Assembly: GCA_008931825.1 (NCBI GenBank)
Contig: QXVZ01000981.1
Location: forward strand, 1,559-36,291
Source of the DNA: Phallusia fumigata
Taxonomy: Eukaryota > Chordata > Ascidiacea > Phlebobranchia > Ascidiidae
DNA: 34,733 bases
Direction of reading: 5' to 3'
This document shows, in pieces, positions 1 through 10,500 of this stretch. The first letter of the stretch is position 1; every line of letters begins with the position of its first letter. The notes beneath the pieces are model-generated. The model was not told the origin of the DNA. It was given only the letters and a program-made list of their open reading frames with translations, and searched no databases. Position numbers and translations under genes: made by a program.

Positions 1-2
1 AT

Positions 3-876
3 TCTTCACCTAATGAAGCTCAAGTTGAAGAGTTAAGTAATATTTCCGAACCAGGGGAACCAAGTGACTCTGTAAGCTCCTCATCAGATGATTCTGACAG
101 TGAGGAAAATGTGAAAAGTTTTCAGCAGGCTAGGAGGAGCGTGTTGGATGACATCAGCAACGATAGTTCCGTTCCTCATCCCACCAACCGTCGTCCTGCA
201 CTTCCAAGCTTCTTTCCTCCGCGCAAAGACCTTATTGCATCCATGCGATCCTTGCAAGCCATAACAACAGAACAAAAGGTAGGGAGATATTGTTAGGATT
301 CTGGCTGTGTTTTTTTTCAGCATTTTGCTGCAAGACATTGTATGTTTCGCAAAAAGTTTTGCAAAATTTTACATTGCCTGGGCCAGTGGTTTTCCAACCT
401 GGGATGAAATTTTATGAGTTAAGGTGAGGAAGTTAAGTTATTCACGATAAGCGCAGTACATTTGTTGAGGTAGACCAGTGGCTCCAAACCTTTTAATATT
501 TTTACTTCTTGTCTATCACTTCGTGTTTGGTGGGAGAGGAACGAAAAGTTCCAAAATAATTGGTGGGTGCATTAAAAAGGATTGGGAACTACTGACTTCG
601 GGCCTCGCGGAGTCTAAACCCGGCACAGCAAATACGCTCAAGTCATAAAATGTGATTATTATTGCAATTGCAAACAACCCGTTGGTAAGTTTTTCGTTTG
701 TTTTCCAGCACAAGCTCATCAAACAAGATGCCGTTGGTACATCCACCCCCGATGACCCCGGGACTTCCCCTAAGAACCCCCGCGCACGAAGGAAGTTCGT
801 GAAGCCGTCGGCTTCAACTGACGAGCAAACGAACAGACTGGCGAAAATATTTGGCACAAAATATACGTCCCGCTGA
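3..876 (+). CDS. 3' end of an unrecognised protein-coding gene (last two exons)
   Basis: Two coding exons join in frame. The first is open from the window edge (3-278) and ends at AAAAG|GTAGGG. The second runs from 709 (after TTTTCCAG) to the TGA at 874-876. Both ends of the intron are phase 0. The visible 147 residues start with an acidic serine-rich stretch (SSSSDDSDSEEN). A segment holding the motif FFPPRKDLIASMRSLQ follows, then a basic Pro/Ser-rich part (NPRARRKFVKPS), and the chain ends DEQTNRLAKIFGTKYTSR. It looks largely disordered with short helices. I recognise no domain and do not assign a function. The 5' part lies outside the window. AATAAA at 892-897 is very close to the stop, so the true poly(A) site may be further on. 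Confidence 0.7.
476..594. repeat. Short inverted-repeat element (hAT-MITE-like) in an intron
   Basis: The left end reads CAGTGGCTCCAAACCTTTTA and the right end, read on the other strand, begins CAGTAGTTCCCAATCC. That makes imperfect terminal inverted repeats of about 22 bp around a 119-bp unit inside the first gene's intron. CAGTGGTTCCCAA-type ends are common in non-autonomous hAT elements. No clear 8-bp target duplication is visible, so the family call is tentative. A second left-end-like stretch lies at about 384-400. Confidence 0.45.
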
Positions 877-3159
877 TCCGACGGTAAACAAAATAAATAA
901 TATCAGGATAAGCAGGCAAAATCTACAACTAAGAGGCCGCGAAAAGGACTTGGTCACTGTAGCCCGTTGTTTCTTCTACATCCTTTAACACTGCTGCAAA
1001 TTGAACGTCAGTAACCTCAAAATCTCGTCATTGCATTGCTTTCTCCTAATGTCTACCTATTGGCGCCCGAGCCGTCGATCCATCTCAATCCGTCCGTGAC
1101 GTCATAATGCTATTTATGTCGTAATGAGTCTGTTCCCGTCCATGACTTGCCAAATATGAAGTGGTTGCTGTATTTTACGTATCCCGTAGCCGTATTTTTG
1201 TACTCCTGTACGTTGCTTCGTAGTGTCACTGGCCTATTGACCGTGTGGCTGAATTTGTTCCTTATATATTTCTATTTTTTGCATAGTTTACATATACATG
1301 TATACGTATGAACTGAAATTTTGTAGCTGTGCTTTCCTTTTTTCCGTATGCACAAGAACGTATTATTATTATTAAGAAAGTTTGTGGGTGTCATGTGAAT
1401 CTTGTTGTTTGGGGGCCATTTAAGGATAACGAAAATCGCCCCATTTCGGATTGACGTGCCAGCACGATACAAGGCTGATAAAGTAAACCCATTGTGAGTT
1501 TCGAATTCACGACCACAGGCCTATTCGGGACTGATTTTTAACCAACTGAGTTTCCCATGGGTAATCCCACAGTTCTCCGTCTTATATTTGCAAGTTTGGT
1601 TGCTCTAATCGCGCCTCTTTGCTTCACGGGCATAAAACTTTGGCAGCATTTCTTATGCCCAGTGGAACCCTCGGATGGGTTCAACGAATTTAAGTAGACG
1701 CCAATACAGCGAAAAATGTTCTTCGAGACAGGCGACTGAACAGAACTGTTAGAAGCATAACTTTGTCATGTATCTGTTAGCACTCTCTTTGCATATTTGC
1801 AAAGTGAATTATCAGCAAAAAGCCTTATTTGTCATCAGAAATCGTTTCCACAAAAGCGGAGTACATTTGGTCCTAAGCACAGTGCATCACTTGTCAAAAA
1901 GTTGGAATGAATAAGTAAGTTTGACGTATTTTCCCCGGATGTTGGTCATAAGGAAATCCCCCAGCTTACAACAAAACACTAATTTTTTTGTACGATGATA
2001 AACATGTAATGACTCATCGTCTAGTAAGCTGTAAGCCGTGATTCTGTACCCGTGAAATAGGTTCGCATGAAACTGTTTTGAAGGTACTGGTAACTTGAGA
2101 CGCCCAGTAAAATTGTTTGTTTGTCGAGGTATACAAAAGGTTGACAGTGTTGTGATTTATAGCTGTTAAATATTTAACTCTGTCACGGTAGTGCCACTGT
2201 GCCATATACTACACAGAAAGTCCTATAAATGCAAGAGTATTAGGACTGCACATTAAGTTGCTGATGAATTGATTGTTTACATTTGCAGTGGCTGTAGACT
2301 AAAAAGCAGGCTCGTCGGAGTTATAATAAATGACTTTTAAGTTACAAATATGGCAGTTTTGGTACTGAAGTCATTAGTCTTCCTTTTGAGGCAGCGTGCG
2401 CATAAGCCAAAAATGGTTGTGATGCATTTGCGATAAATTACAGGAAATGCGAAGCTAATGTTTCAGCCTTGGCAGTGAAGTCATCGTTGGCTGTGCACGT
2501 TTAGGAAATTGCAGTTTTGGTTTGTTTACACAGCGAAGGCATTTCGAATTCAAACATTCAAAACACAAACCAAAGCTGTGGTATTCAAATGCAGACAATT
2601 TCAAACCATGGCACACATTTTAACGCGAAGTTTGGCGCACATTTGAATAAAAAGCTGGTGTTTCCTTAGACCTTGCACTGATAGACTCAACATATCTATG
2701 TAGGTAAGTGCTCCCCTGTAAATCCTGACTCTATATCCCCCCGAGTAGGTCGAACTGTTAGCATTATAAATTTATTAGGCCACGAAGTCTGCTCGTGAAA
2801 TACACGTATCCGTCCTGATTCCACTTATACCCAAAACAATGCGCCACGCTCGTCATTATAAGTGCCAGAGGCCTTTTGAAAAAATTGTCGACGAGCGCCG
2901 TTTTGCTGGTAGCTGTACTTCTTGCTGGAAGCCTAGTCGCTCAAGTACAGCAGATAGGCATGTTGAAGCTTTATAGCCCTACTGTATGTCACTATGCATA
3001 CAGGGACCGCTAGTTAATTTTCATCTAAACCTTGACGTTAGCTGCACTCTAACATAGCTGCAGTCAGTCTTTTGAACTAAGTTTAAGAAGAAATGATTAA
3101 CAAATTGTACACAGTTTAAAATAAACAATGTTCACTTGTTATGGAACAATTATCTAAAT

Positions 3160-3167
3160 TGACGTCA
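3160..3167. promoter_or_regulatory. CRE-like octamer upstream of the SLATT-like gene
   Basis: A perfect TGACGTCA palindrome, the CREB/ATF consensus, lies about 90 bp before the ATG at 3257. The motif match is seen; regulatory use is inference from position only. Confidence 0.35.
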
Positions 3168-3183
3168 GTATTTTGTTGTCATA

Positions 3184-3201
3184 GTTTATTTTTATTGGCA
3201 G
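3184..3201 (+). promoter_or_regulatory. Splice acceptor just before the start codon (5'-UTR exon or trans-splice site)
   Basis: A T-rich tract ends in TTGGCAG at 3195-3201, leaving a 55-nt leader before the ATG at 3257. Ascidians trans-splice a short leader onto many mRNAs, so this could be a trans-splice acceptor or the 3' end of an intron in the 5' UTR. The sequence cannot separate the two. Confidence 0.4.
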
Positions 3202-3256
3202 GCAAGGTAATTAAACTGTGTATTTTGTTTCAACTATGTGAAGTTTATTGCAAAGT

Positions 3257-5748
3257 ATGAGCCCAACGTTAAGAAGTCGACGAGATACTTCTACCGCCAC
3301 GTTAATTGAATCTAGGACTAATAACAAAGAAGAACGAATCAGTAATGGTAAGTTCAAACAAGATAATGTCCTAAAGAAGTTAAAATGCACGCAAAAACCT
3401 CATAGCCTATTAGCTGACGTTTTACAGATAAGTCACAATCAATCCTTTTTTAGAGTTTACATCCATTTTAATCATTTAATAAAAACGGCAGATATGCGTT
3501 TAATGTGTACGTAACTATGCTCTCAAACTGTGATTCGTTTTACAGTGATTTTTCCAGAGAGTCATTTTTTCCACAAAAATTCAGTTTCGTAACTATTTGT
3601 TTTGTATCAATAAATAAATAGTTTGATAATAAACGTCACATTAAAATCTTATCGCTGGTGCGTCGAAAGTCCAACTGCTGTACGGTATATAAACGTGGTA
3701 AAGCACATACAGCTTTATTTACATTTTTTGTTTGTTTGAAAGTCCATAATTGCACGTTGCTTCCCAATGAATTTTACTTTCTGAACCACAAAACGAGATT
3801 TTGAAAGCAATCTCGGTTTTTGCATTCAGTACAATCTCCGAACCCATGGCGGCACTATTTTAATGTTTAATTTCTCGCAGAGGCAAGAGGCGCCCTTCCC
3901 CCGGACAACCACTCGACGGGGCCAATACCACACAGTTTTGATGATCGTCCAGGGGAATCCCCTGACCCCCACTTGATGTCCCCCGTCGATCTGAACGGTA
4001 TCAGTTTTTCGCGAAACCATTCCATGGACGATGATTCGCAGGATTTCGATGATGAAGAACTCGACTTCCATTCTGGGATTAGGATTGCGAACCTTGAAAA
4101 GGCAAGTGACCTTTTAAAAACAGCGGAAATAGGTCGCTGCAACGCCATGTAATGACGGTGTAGCTGTAGCGCGTTTTACTTTCATCTTTAATTTTTGCGC
4201 CTTAAAACGTCTTAACGTTGCGCAGCTATTTTCGGCTTGTTGATTATTTATGTTTTAATGTATCACAAGTCAATCCAAAACTCATCACATCAAACCCAGG
4301 GCCCTATAGTTTAGAACCGCAGGCACCAATTATTTAGCACGTTGGGTAATGCACTGCAATGCTTTTTTTTAAATAATTTTTAGAAATCTTGAATGTTGCA
4401 ACTTCATCTCTTGACTGATGCGGAAAAACTACAAATCTTTCAGTAAACTAGCTTTGTCTATAGCTGCACATTTCTGAGTGCCCATTAAAGGCAGTTGCTT
4501 GTCATTAGCAATTTTTACACGTGTTTCTTAACCAAGTGCAAGAATATACTGACACCCGGTGAAAGGGCTGAATTAAAGAGAGGCAAAATAAGTCGGTAAA
4601 ATTTTTTTTTCAAATAAACTCATCCAATATCACAAAAGTGACACAAAAAGCTCATACTCGAAACAAGCTAACCAACTTACGGCTTACAAACGTCTACGTC
4701 TTTAGATAAACTATCCTGGTCTCATCCGAGATATGTACGAAAGGTTCAAGAAGAAAGCTGAGACGTGGGAGAGGAATGCGAGGATGTATTCCCGGTGGTC
4801 CTTCCTCCTCAACTTCCTGATTCTCTTCATGCAAATGATCCAGATGGTCATTGCCCAGTTCATCGACATCTTTGACGTAACCGCTAGGTTCGCGCAGGTG
4901 GGTTAGGTCAAAGTGTGACAAGGGGATGACAAGTTGGAAAGTACGGGTGTCGTGTATAAAACCAATAATCGTGAAAAGGAATTATAAAGTAAAGATACTA
5001 CGGGTTCTAAAACATAAACTTTAATTAAAGATTATTCGATTTTGCTTAGACCTTGGCGGCGTCAAAATTTTAGGTGTTAGTTTCAGTCTTGAGGTGTAGG
5101 CCTATAGAGTAGAAAAAAATACCTAACAGCTAGTGTTTTATTAAAGGTTTCATGATTTGTTTTGCCCAACTAACGTTAGTCAATGTAGGTTATTTATGAT
5201 GACTTTACGAGTCACTTAAAAGACAGCATTGTAAGTAATACACACTTGCAAGCCTGCCCCGAATGGGGAATTTTAAACACAAATGTAAAGGGGACTGACC
5301 GTTAGCTGTACAGTATTAAGAGTAGCAAAGTCGAAACAGGAGTTCATAAATCGCAGCTAGATGAGGATAAATCGTTGTTTAGGGAGACGGTGCTTTCAGC
5401 AAGTTTAGAATCCCTCGCATCGGATTGGTCAGAGGAAAGCAGCACGTGACAGCCAGTAACGACCAATCAGTGACAAACACGTATTATTGGGCGCAGGCGC
5501 TGCAGTGTGTGCTAGCTGCTTTTTCTGGGCTCACCGTGGGACTACAGATGAAGCTCAAACTGCTGCAGAAAGCTGAAAAATACCGAAGAGGAGCCAAGGT
5601 GTACGGGAAACTGCGTCGGACCTCTGCTTATTACCTTATACTGCTCGAGAACGGAGGAAAAGTGGAAGACATCACGCGGCTGTGGAAGGAAGCGATGAAA
5701 CAAGAAACCCGTAACGTTCCCACTGTGAAAACGTTTATGGTTACGTGA
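3257..5748 (+). CDS. SLATT-like two-transmembrane protein (four exons)
   Basis: Exons 3257-3347, 3881-4101, 4706-4897 and about 5443-5748 join in frame to roughly 269 residues, ending TGA. The phases agree (1, 0, 0). Residues 1-104 are polar and probably disordered and cytosolic, with an acidic patch (DDDSQDFDDEELD). From about 105 comes a basic amphipathic helix (RDMYERFKKKAETWERNAR), then membrane helix 1 (WSFLLNFLILFMQMIQMVIA), a short polar loop, and membrane helix 2 (YWAQALQCVLAAFSGLTVGL). The helix-2 exit continues into a long basic helix with KAEKYRRGAKVYGKL, and the chain ends near KTFMVT. Helix pair plus a following 'KAEKYRRGAKVYGKLRR' helix is the pattern of SLATT/DUF4231 2TM domains, which are predicted membrane effectors in bacterial and fungal conflict systems. 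That match is my own pattern recognition without a search. The last acceptor is uncertain: 5442 keeps phase 0 but has a poor pyrimidine tract. The better-looking TTTCAG at 5399 needs a phase-2 donor, such as the weak one at 4887. Confidence 0.7.
4102..4705 (+). other. GC-AG intron in the SLATT-like gene
   Basis: The exon ends CTTGAAAAG and the intron starts GCAAGTGACC, the typical strong AG|GCAAGT donor of the rare GC-AG class. The acceptor is CGTCTTTAG at 4705. Joining there keeps the frame through into the membrane-helix exon (IANLEK|INYPGL). No GT donor in the right phase lies at this exon's end. Confidence 0.75.
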
Positions 5749-6303
5749 TGAAAGGTTCAGATTTTGTTGCTGGTTCCGATTTTCAATACAACCCAATGCA
5801 CTTCAAGATTTAGTTTATTGTAACTGCCTCTTTGCTGTTGCTGAAACGTTCTTTGTATTGCCGTGCTGTGATGTGACAAACTTATCATTGAAAAAAAGTC
5901 AATTTGGTATTTTGGCCAACCTAACAACTGCTGTTTAGTGTTATTGTTACCTTGGAATTTTTATTCCTCTTTGAACGTTTGGAAAAATACCTCCAGTTTT
6001 TGCTGTGCCATATGCGAAATCTACTGGACTTGTTGCGACGTTTAGTTTTAATATCGGTGGTTGGAACGACACCTTGACCTGACTGGTAGAACGACAAACA
6101 GTTAAATTGTTTTTGTCACAATATTCTTGCTTTGTTGCTTTTTTGTTTTTACATTCTTTTTTGTAATGACCTAAATTTGATTTAACCATGGAGTTCGTCA
6201 GGTTAAGTAGCAGTGTTTTTTTCTCAGAAATGATAGTCAGCAAGATATTTGTTTTCGGTGTTCGAACCCTGAAACTGCGCTCGTTGCGTCGGCAGCTACT
6301 TGA

Positions 6304-6309
6304 AATAAA
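6304..6309 (+). terminator. Candidate poly(A) signal of the SLATT-like gene
   Basis: AATAAA lies 555 nt after the stop codon and is the first consensus hexamer in that 3' flank. The role is inferred from position. Confidence 0.35.
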
Positions 6310-6480
6310 ACTATCGCTACATCCCTAATGGCCGATTTTGGGCGGTTTAACCCATAGGTTTTCAAAGTAGGGCCCGCATGTCTCTCTTAGTCGATGCTAT
6401 GTCGCATAATTACTGAAGTTTTATGTGCAGGGGCAATGTAGGTTTCAGGTAACCCCTTGTTCAGGGAAATACAAACTACC

Positions 6481-6543
6481 GGGTCAAAATTAGAACCCAC
6501 AACCTTGCGAGCAAAAGACAATCGAGCAATACACTCGGTTTCC
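6481..6543 (-). repeat. tRNA-derived SINE-like fragment
   Basis: Read on the minus strand it contains GCTCGCAAGGTTGTGGGTTC followed by TAATTTTGACCC, close to a tRNA T-arm/B-box (GGTTCRANNCC) preceded by an anticodon-arm-like segment. Similar blocks occur at about 11298-11350 (minus) and 34486-34525 (plus), which supports a dispersed family rather than a tRNA gene. No complete cloverleaf is visible. Confidence 0.45.
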
Positions 6544-6636
6544 AATAATTAAAGTCAAATTGGTTTTTACTGTTTACGTACAGTTTTCTTTTGAGAGAAA
6601 CAAGAGGAGGTACCTTATGAAGTGAAAAAACAAATC

Positions 6637-7100
6637 AGGTTTAACTAAAAAGTCAACTCCGACCCCCAGTGGCGCAAAGACGTATAGTGTTTTCACAATA
6701 GGGGGTTTCCCTTGGCCGAGCTGTTTGGCCCTTTTACCGAGAAGAGTGTTGACGTTCATCATCATATCAGTTAGTCAAATCATTTTTGTATGCTTGTTTA
6801 TGGATTGTATTCTGGCCTTTGTTTAGTCGCCTATTCAAAACTTAACACCAAATACTTTACTTTTAAGTTAAGTAGTATTTTGACAACTAAAATAAAACAA
6901 CAGTTTTAAAACCCTGGTGTAAACTTCCACCGCGACCATGTTAGCAAAATTCCTATTGTTGCTTGTATGCTCTCAACTTTGTCAAGGCAAATATGGTAAG
7001 GAAGCTCTTGTATTTATACTATCGGTATCTAAAACACTTTGCTCATAAATTTTAAAGGCAAGAAACCCAATGTTTTGTTTCTGGTGATCGATGACCTCCG
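6637..7100 (+). repeat. Duplicate copy of sulfatase 5' region (unmerged allele)
   Basis: This stretch matches 7239-7697 with scattered substitutions and small indels. It covers promoter-proximal DNA, exon 1 (6938-6995) and the start of exon 2 (7058-7100), and stops at the single N at 7101. Exon 1 starts MLAKF here and MFAKF in the other copy; exon 2 starts GKKPN here and GKQPN there. The break in mid-exon, exactly at an N, points to an overlapping contig end from the other haplotype, not a second gene. Confidence 0.8.
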
Positions 7101-7101
7101 N

Positions 7102-7238
7102 TGTGGGTCAATTAACCACACCAGATTATGGTTAACAGCTAAACAAAAACCGGGACATTTTGGCAGACCAGGCGGGACGCCGGGACAAGACGTTTAAAAT
7201 GGGACAGACCCGACTAAAGAGGGACGTATGGTAAGCCT
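7102..7238. other. Unique insert between the two copies of the sulfatase 5' end
   Basis: Unlike the other N junctions, the second copy does not begin right after the N. These 137 bp have no counterpart upstream of 6637. They contain repeated GGGAC-type words (near 7153, 7172, 7182 and 7201), as in a small repetitive element. This may be a haplotype-specific insertion. Confidence 0.35.
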
Positions 7239-7539
7239 AGGTTTAACTAAAAAGTCAACTCCGACCCCCAGTGGCGCAAAGACGTATAGTGTTTTCACAA
7301 TAGGGGGTTTCCCTTGGCCGAACTGTTTGGCCCTTTTACCGAGAAGAGTGTTGACGTTCATCACCATATCAGTTAGTGAAATCACTTTTGTATGCTTGTT
7401 TATGCATTGTATTCTGGCATTTGTTCAGTCGCCTATTCAGAACTTGATACCAAATATTTTACTTTAAAGTTAAGTAGTATTTTGACAACTAAAATTAAAC
7501 AACAGTTTTAAAACCCTGGTGTAAACTTCAACCGCGACC

Positions 7540-10500
7540 ATGTTTGCAAAGTTCCTATTGTTGCTTGTATGCTCTCAACTTTGTCAAGGCAAATATGGTA
7601 AGGAAGCTCTTTTATTTATGCTATCGTTATCTAAAACACTTTCAATTTTTAAAGGGAAGCAACCAAATGTTTTGTTTCTGGTGATCGATGACCTCCGACC
7701 TGCTCTTGGTTGCTATGACTACCCCAAAGTGCTGTCCCCCAATATTGATAACCTGGCTTCTGTGAGTCTACAATTCAACAATGCTCATGTTCAGGTAACC
7801 ACTTGAGATAACAGAGTGAAAAAATGGTATTGCTATACAATAAGTCTTAAAATGACCTTGAATTAGATGTTGTTTTTCAAATACCATGGACCACACAGAA
7901 AGTGTCTGACAAAGCGTTTACTTTTTCACCATTTTTTAAGAAGTTATTTTTGCATTTTCAAAAGTCCCTTTTTGGGGAAAGGACAAGGCATTTTTCTTTT
8001 TACATCCCCTAAATCCAGCCCTGGTAAATGTATCTGACTTAAAAGGCAAATGACTCTTTACAACTTAAATCAAAGAGTGCCTGACTCACCATTTTTAAGC
8101 TAGGCTCCTTGTGCTTGTTTTTGTGAAACAAATTCAGAAAAAATCTTGATGTGCAGTTTGTTCTCAATTGAGGCAGGATTTTATGACTAAATCCAAATAA
8201 AAAACCATGTATAATTCAAAGCATAACTTAAGAGATGTTTTAATTGTATGTGTCTTGTGTTCTTTAATGTCTACACTTTTGCAGCAAACAGTATGCGCCC
8301 CAAGTCGTACATCATTTCTCACGAGTCGACGACCGGACACAACAAGGTTGTATGACTTCGGTTCGTACTGGAGGACTCACGCAGGGAACTACACAACTTT
8401 GCCTCAACATTTTAAGGATAATGGATATTTTGCCTACAGCATTGGAAAAATTTTTCATCCAGGTTTACATCGTTTTGTTTGTTAGTTCGTTTTGTCATAA
8501 ACTTATTTTTTGATTTTTTTTACACTTTTTGTTAATATTAACTCTTTAAACACATAACTTTTACATGTGTGGAACAATTATTCATTCAGTGTCTAAAAAC
8601 AGAATGTTTAATATTTAGGTGATTAACTAATTAATGATTTCAGGAATTACTTCAAACTTTTCCGATGACTACCCCCTGTCCTNCTTTGTTTCAAAGGGGT
8701 TTCGACACATTTAAAGACATAATAAACTTTAAATATTGTTTGAGACATAGTTCACAGCAAAAAAATCAAAATTTTTCATTTTCGTTGTAGCGCAAAATTC
8801 GTCAACATTATTATGCATCTGTAACATATACTGATGCTATGGTTGGGAAAGTTCTGAAACAACTTGAAGCATCTGGATTAGCAGACAACACAATCATTAC
8901 ATTGTTAGGAGATCATGGTATGACATATGATCTGTTTGGTAGGATTTTGCTCTCCGAATTACTAGTTACATCGTTTTTGCCAAACATAGAAAATGTTTTA
9001 TACACAAGTACTGGCTTGTATCTTTCTATTGAGATTATTTAAAACTGTGAATTATGTATCTAAGTACATCTTTTTTTTGCCTGACAAAAACTAATTTTTG
9101 TTTTTGGTCATAAAAAATGTGCCAACCCAAAAAGTATTTGGTCAACAATGGTTACATTACAGTTTGCTTTTTTTAGGTTTTAAAGTTTAAAAAAAGCAAT
9201 TTTTTATTACTTTAGTGTTGGCGGTTCTGCTTATTTAAGTAAATCGCATGTTTGAAAAACTAGTTAAAAAGTTTTTGTGAAGTTCCAAACCAATTTGTCA
9301 CATTCAAACTTTATTAAATGCAAAATCCAAACTAAGTGGGTCCTAAATACCTTATGTTAACAGGTTGGAGTCTTGGTGAACATGGCGACTGGTGTAAATA
9401 TGAAAACTTTGAAGTTGTCACCAGAGTTCCTATGCTTGTTCATGTGCCGCATGTGACTGACAAAGTTAAATTCAAGAAGCAAAAGTTTCCATTTTTAGAT
9501 GCCCTCAAACTATCGCATGCAGAACATGGAACAGGTTCGATTAAAGGTCTGTATGATTTTTTGTTGAGATATTTTACTCTTCTGTCTATTTTGTAAAATA
9601 CTTTGGAAAGTGCTTAATACACTGGAATATATGTCTGTTTGTGATTAAAGGTTTAGATAATTCTGTTTTTCAAATATTTTGTTAACGAAAACAAGCTTTA
9701 TAACAATGACACATATTGCTGACTATGAATAAAAATAGGATTTTACCCTGGTAAACTTTGTATTGCGGTAAATCTTTTCACATGTAAACAAAGCAACTGA
9801 TGGAAAATGCTTTAGCATCGCATCATTTACCACTGCAATAATGAGCCCAATAACAGTGACCAGCCATTATTGGTACTTCTTGATTCACACATTGCATTAT
9901 ATTATTTCCTGTTGAAGGATTGCAAACAGACGCTCTGGTTGAAGCAGTGGATCTTTTTCCAACCTTAAGTGAATTGGCTGGAATTGAGGTTCCACCATAC
10001 TGCCCTGATAACCCATTTAAAGTAGGATTTGTTTTGAAAAACTGTTATTTGACAGCCAAAATAGGGCTTTAGGACATCGGCATACTGAGATAAATTTGCC
10101 TGCTAGTACCAAAACCCTAGTTGGCAATATGGAAGTGTGCCAATTATGTGCTGTTTTGATAAGTTACAATCATACTGCAATTTTAAACAGGCCTTAATTT
10201 GAATGCATAAATAGTACAGGTCTCTTTTGTTTTTGTTATTTATTTTGACTTAACAATAAGTAGTTATGTATTATATTCATGCATAAACCGTGAACATAAA
10301 ATATTTGAATAACAATACACTATTTCCAGGTTGATTTTTGCACAGAGGGATCAAGCTTCACTAAACTGCTGCATCATGCTGCAGATCAAAAAGGTTAGTC
10401 AGCATTAAAATGGACTACACAAATGGTGGAAAAGAGTTTTCAAACATAGTTTCTCATCTAACTTCTACACAAGCAGTAGAAGGAGCAAACAGTGTTATTT

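Larger units (their letters stand above)
877..3256. other. Intergenic region between the first two genes
   Basis: No reading frame here looks like a real exon; the longest frames are about 60 codons with no splice support. It would hold the 3' UTR of the upstream gene and the promoter of the downstream one. A consensus CRE octamer (TGACGTCA) lies at 1097-1104 and another at 3160-3167. AATAAA motifs occur at 892 and 2325. Confidence 0.5.
5749..6636. other. Intergenic stretch: 3' UTR and a repeat fragment
   Basis: It follows the SLATT-like stop codon. It probably starts with that gene's 3' UTR, ending near the AATAAA at 6304-6309. A tRNA-like SINE fragment lies at about 6481-6543. No exon with splice support is visible. 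The region is AT-rich with several T runs. Confidence 0.5.

Noticed and set aside
84..338. 84-codon minus-strand frame over the first exon
   Set aside because: It lies opposite a well-supported plus-strand coding exon with a good donor; it is a shadow frame.
3826..4148. Minus-strand frames of 81 and 93 codons
   Set aside because: They are antisense to exon 2 of the SLATT-like gene and have no domain content.
6574..7385. Paired 63-codon minus-strand frames with the same sequence
   Set aside because: They sit in the duplicated sulfatase 5' flank; the repetition comes from allele duplication, not protein conservation.
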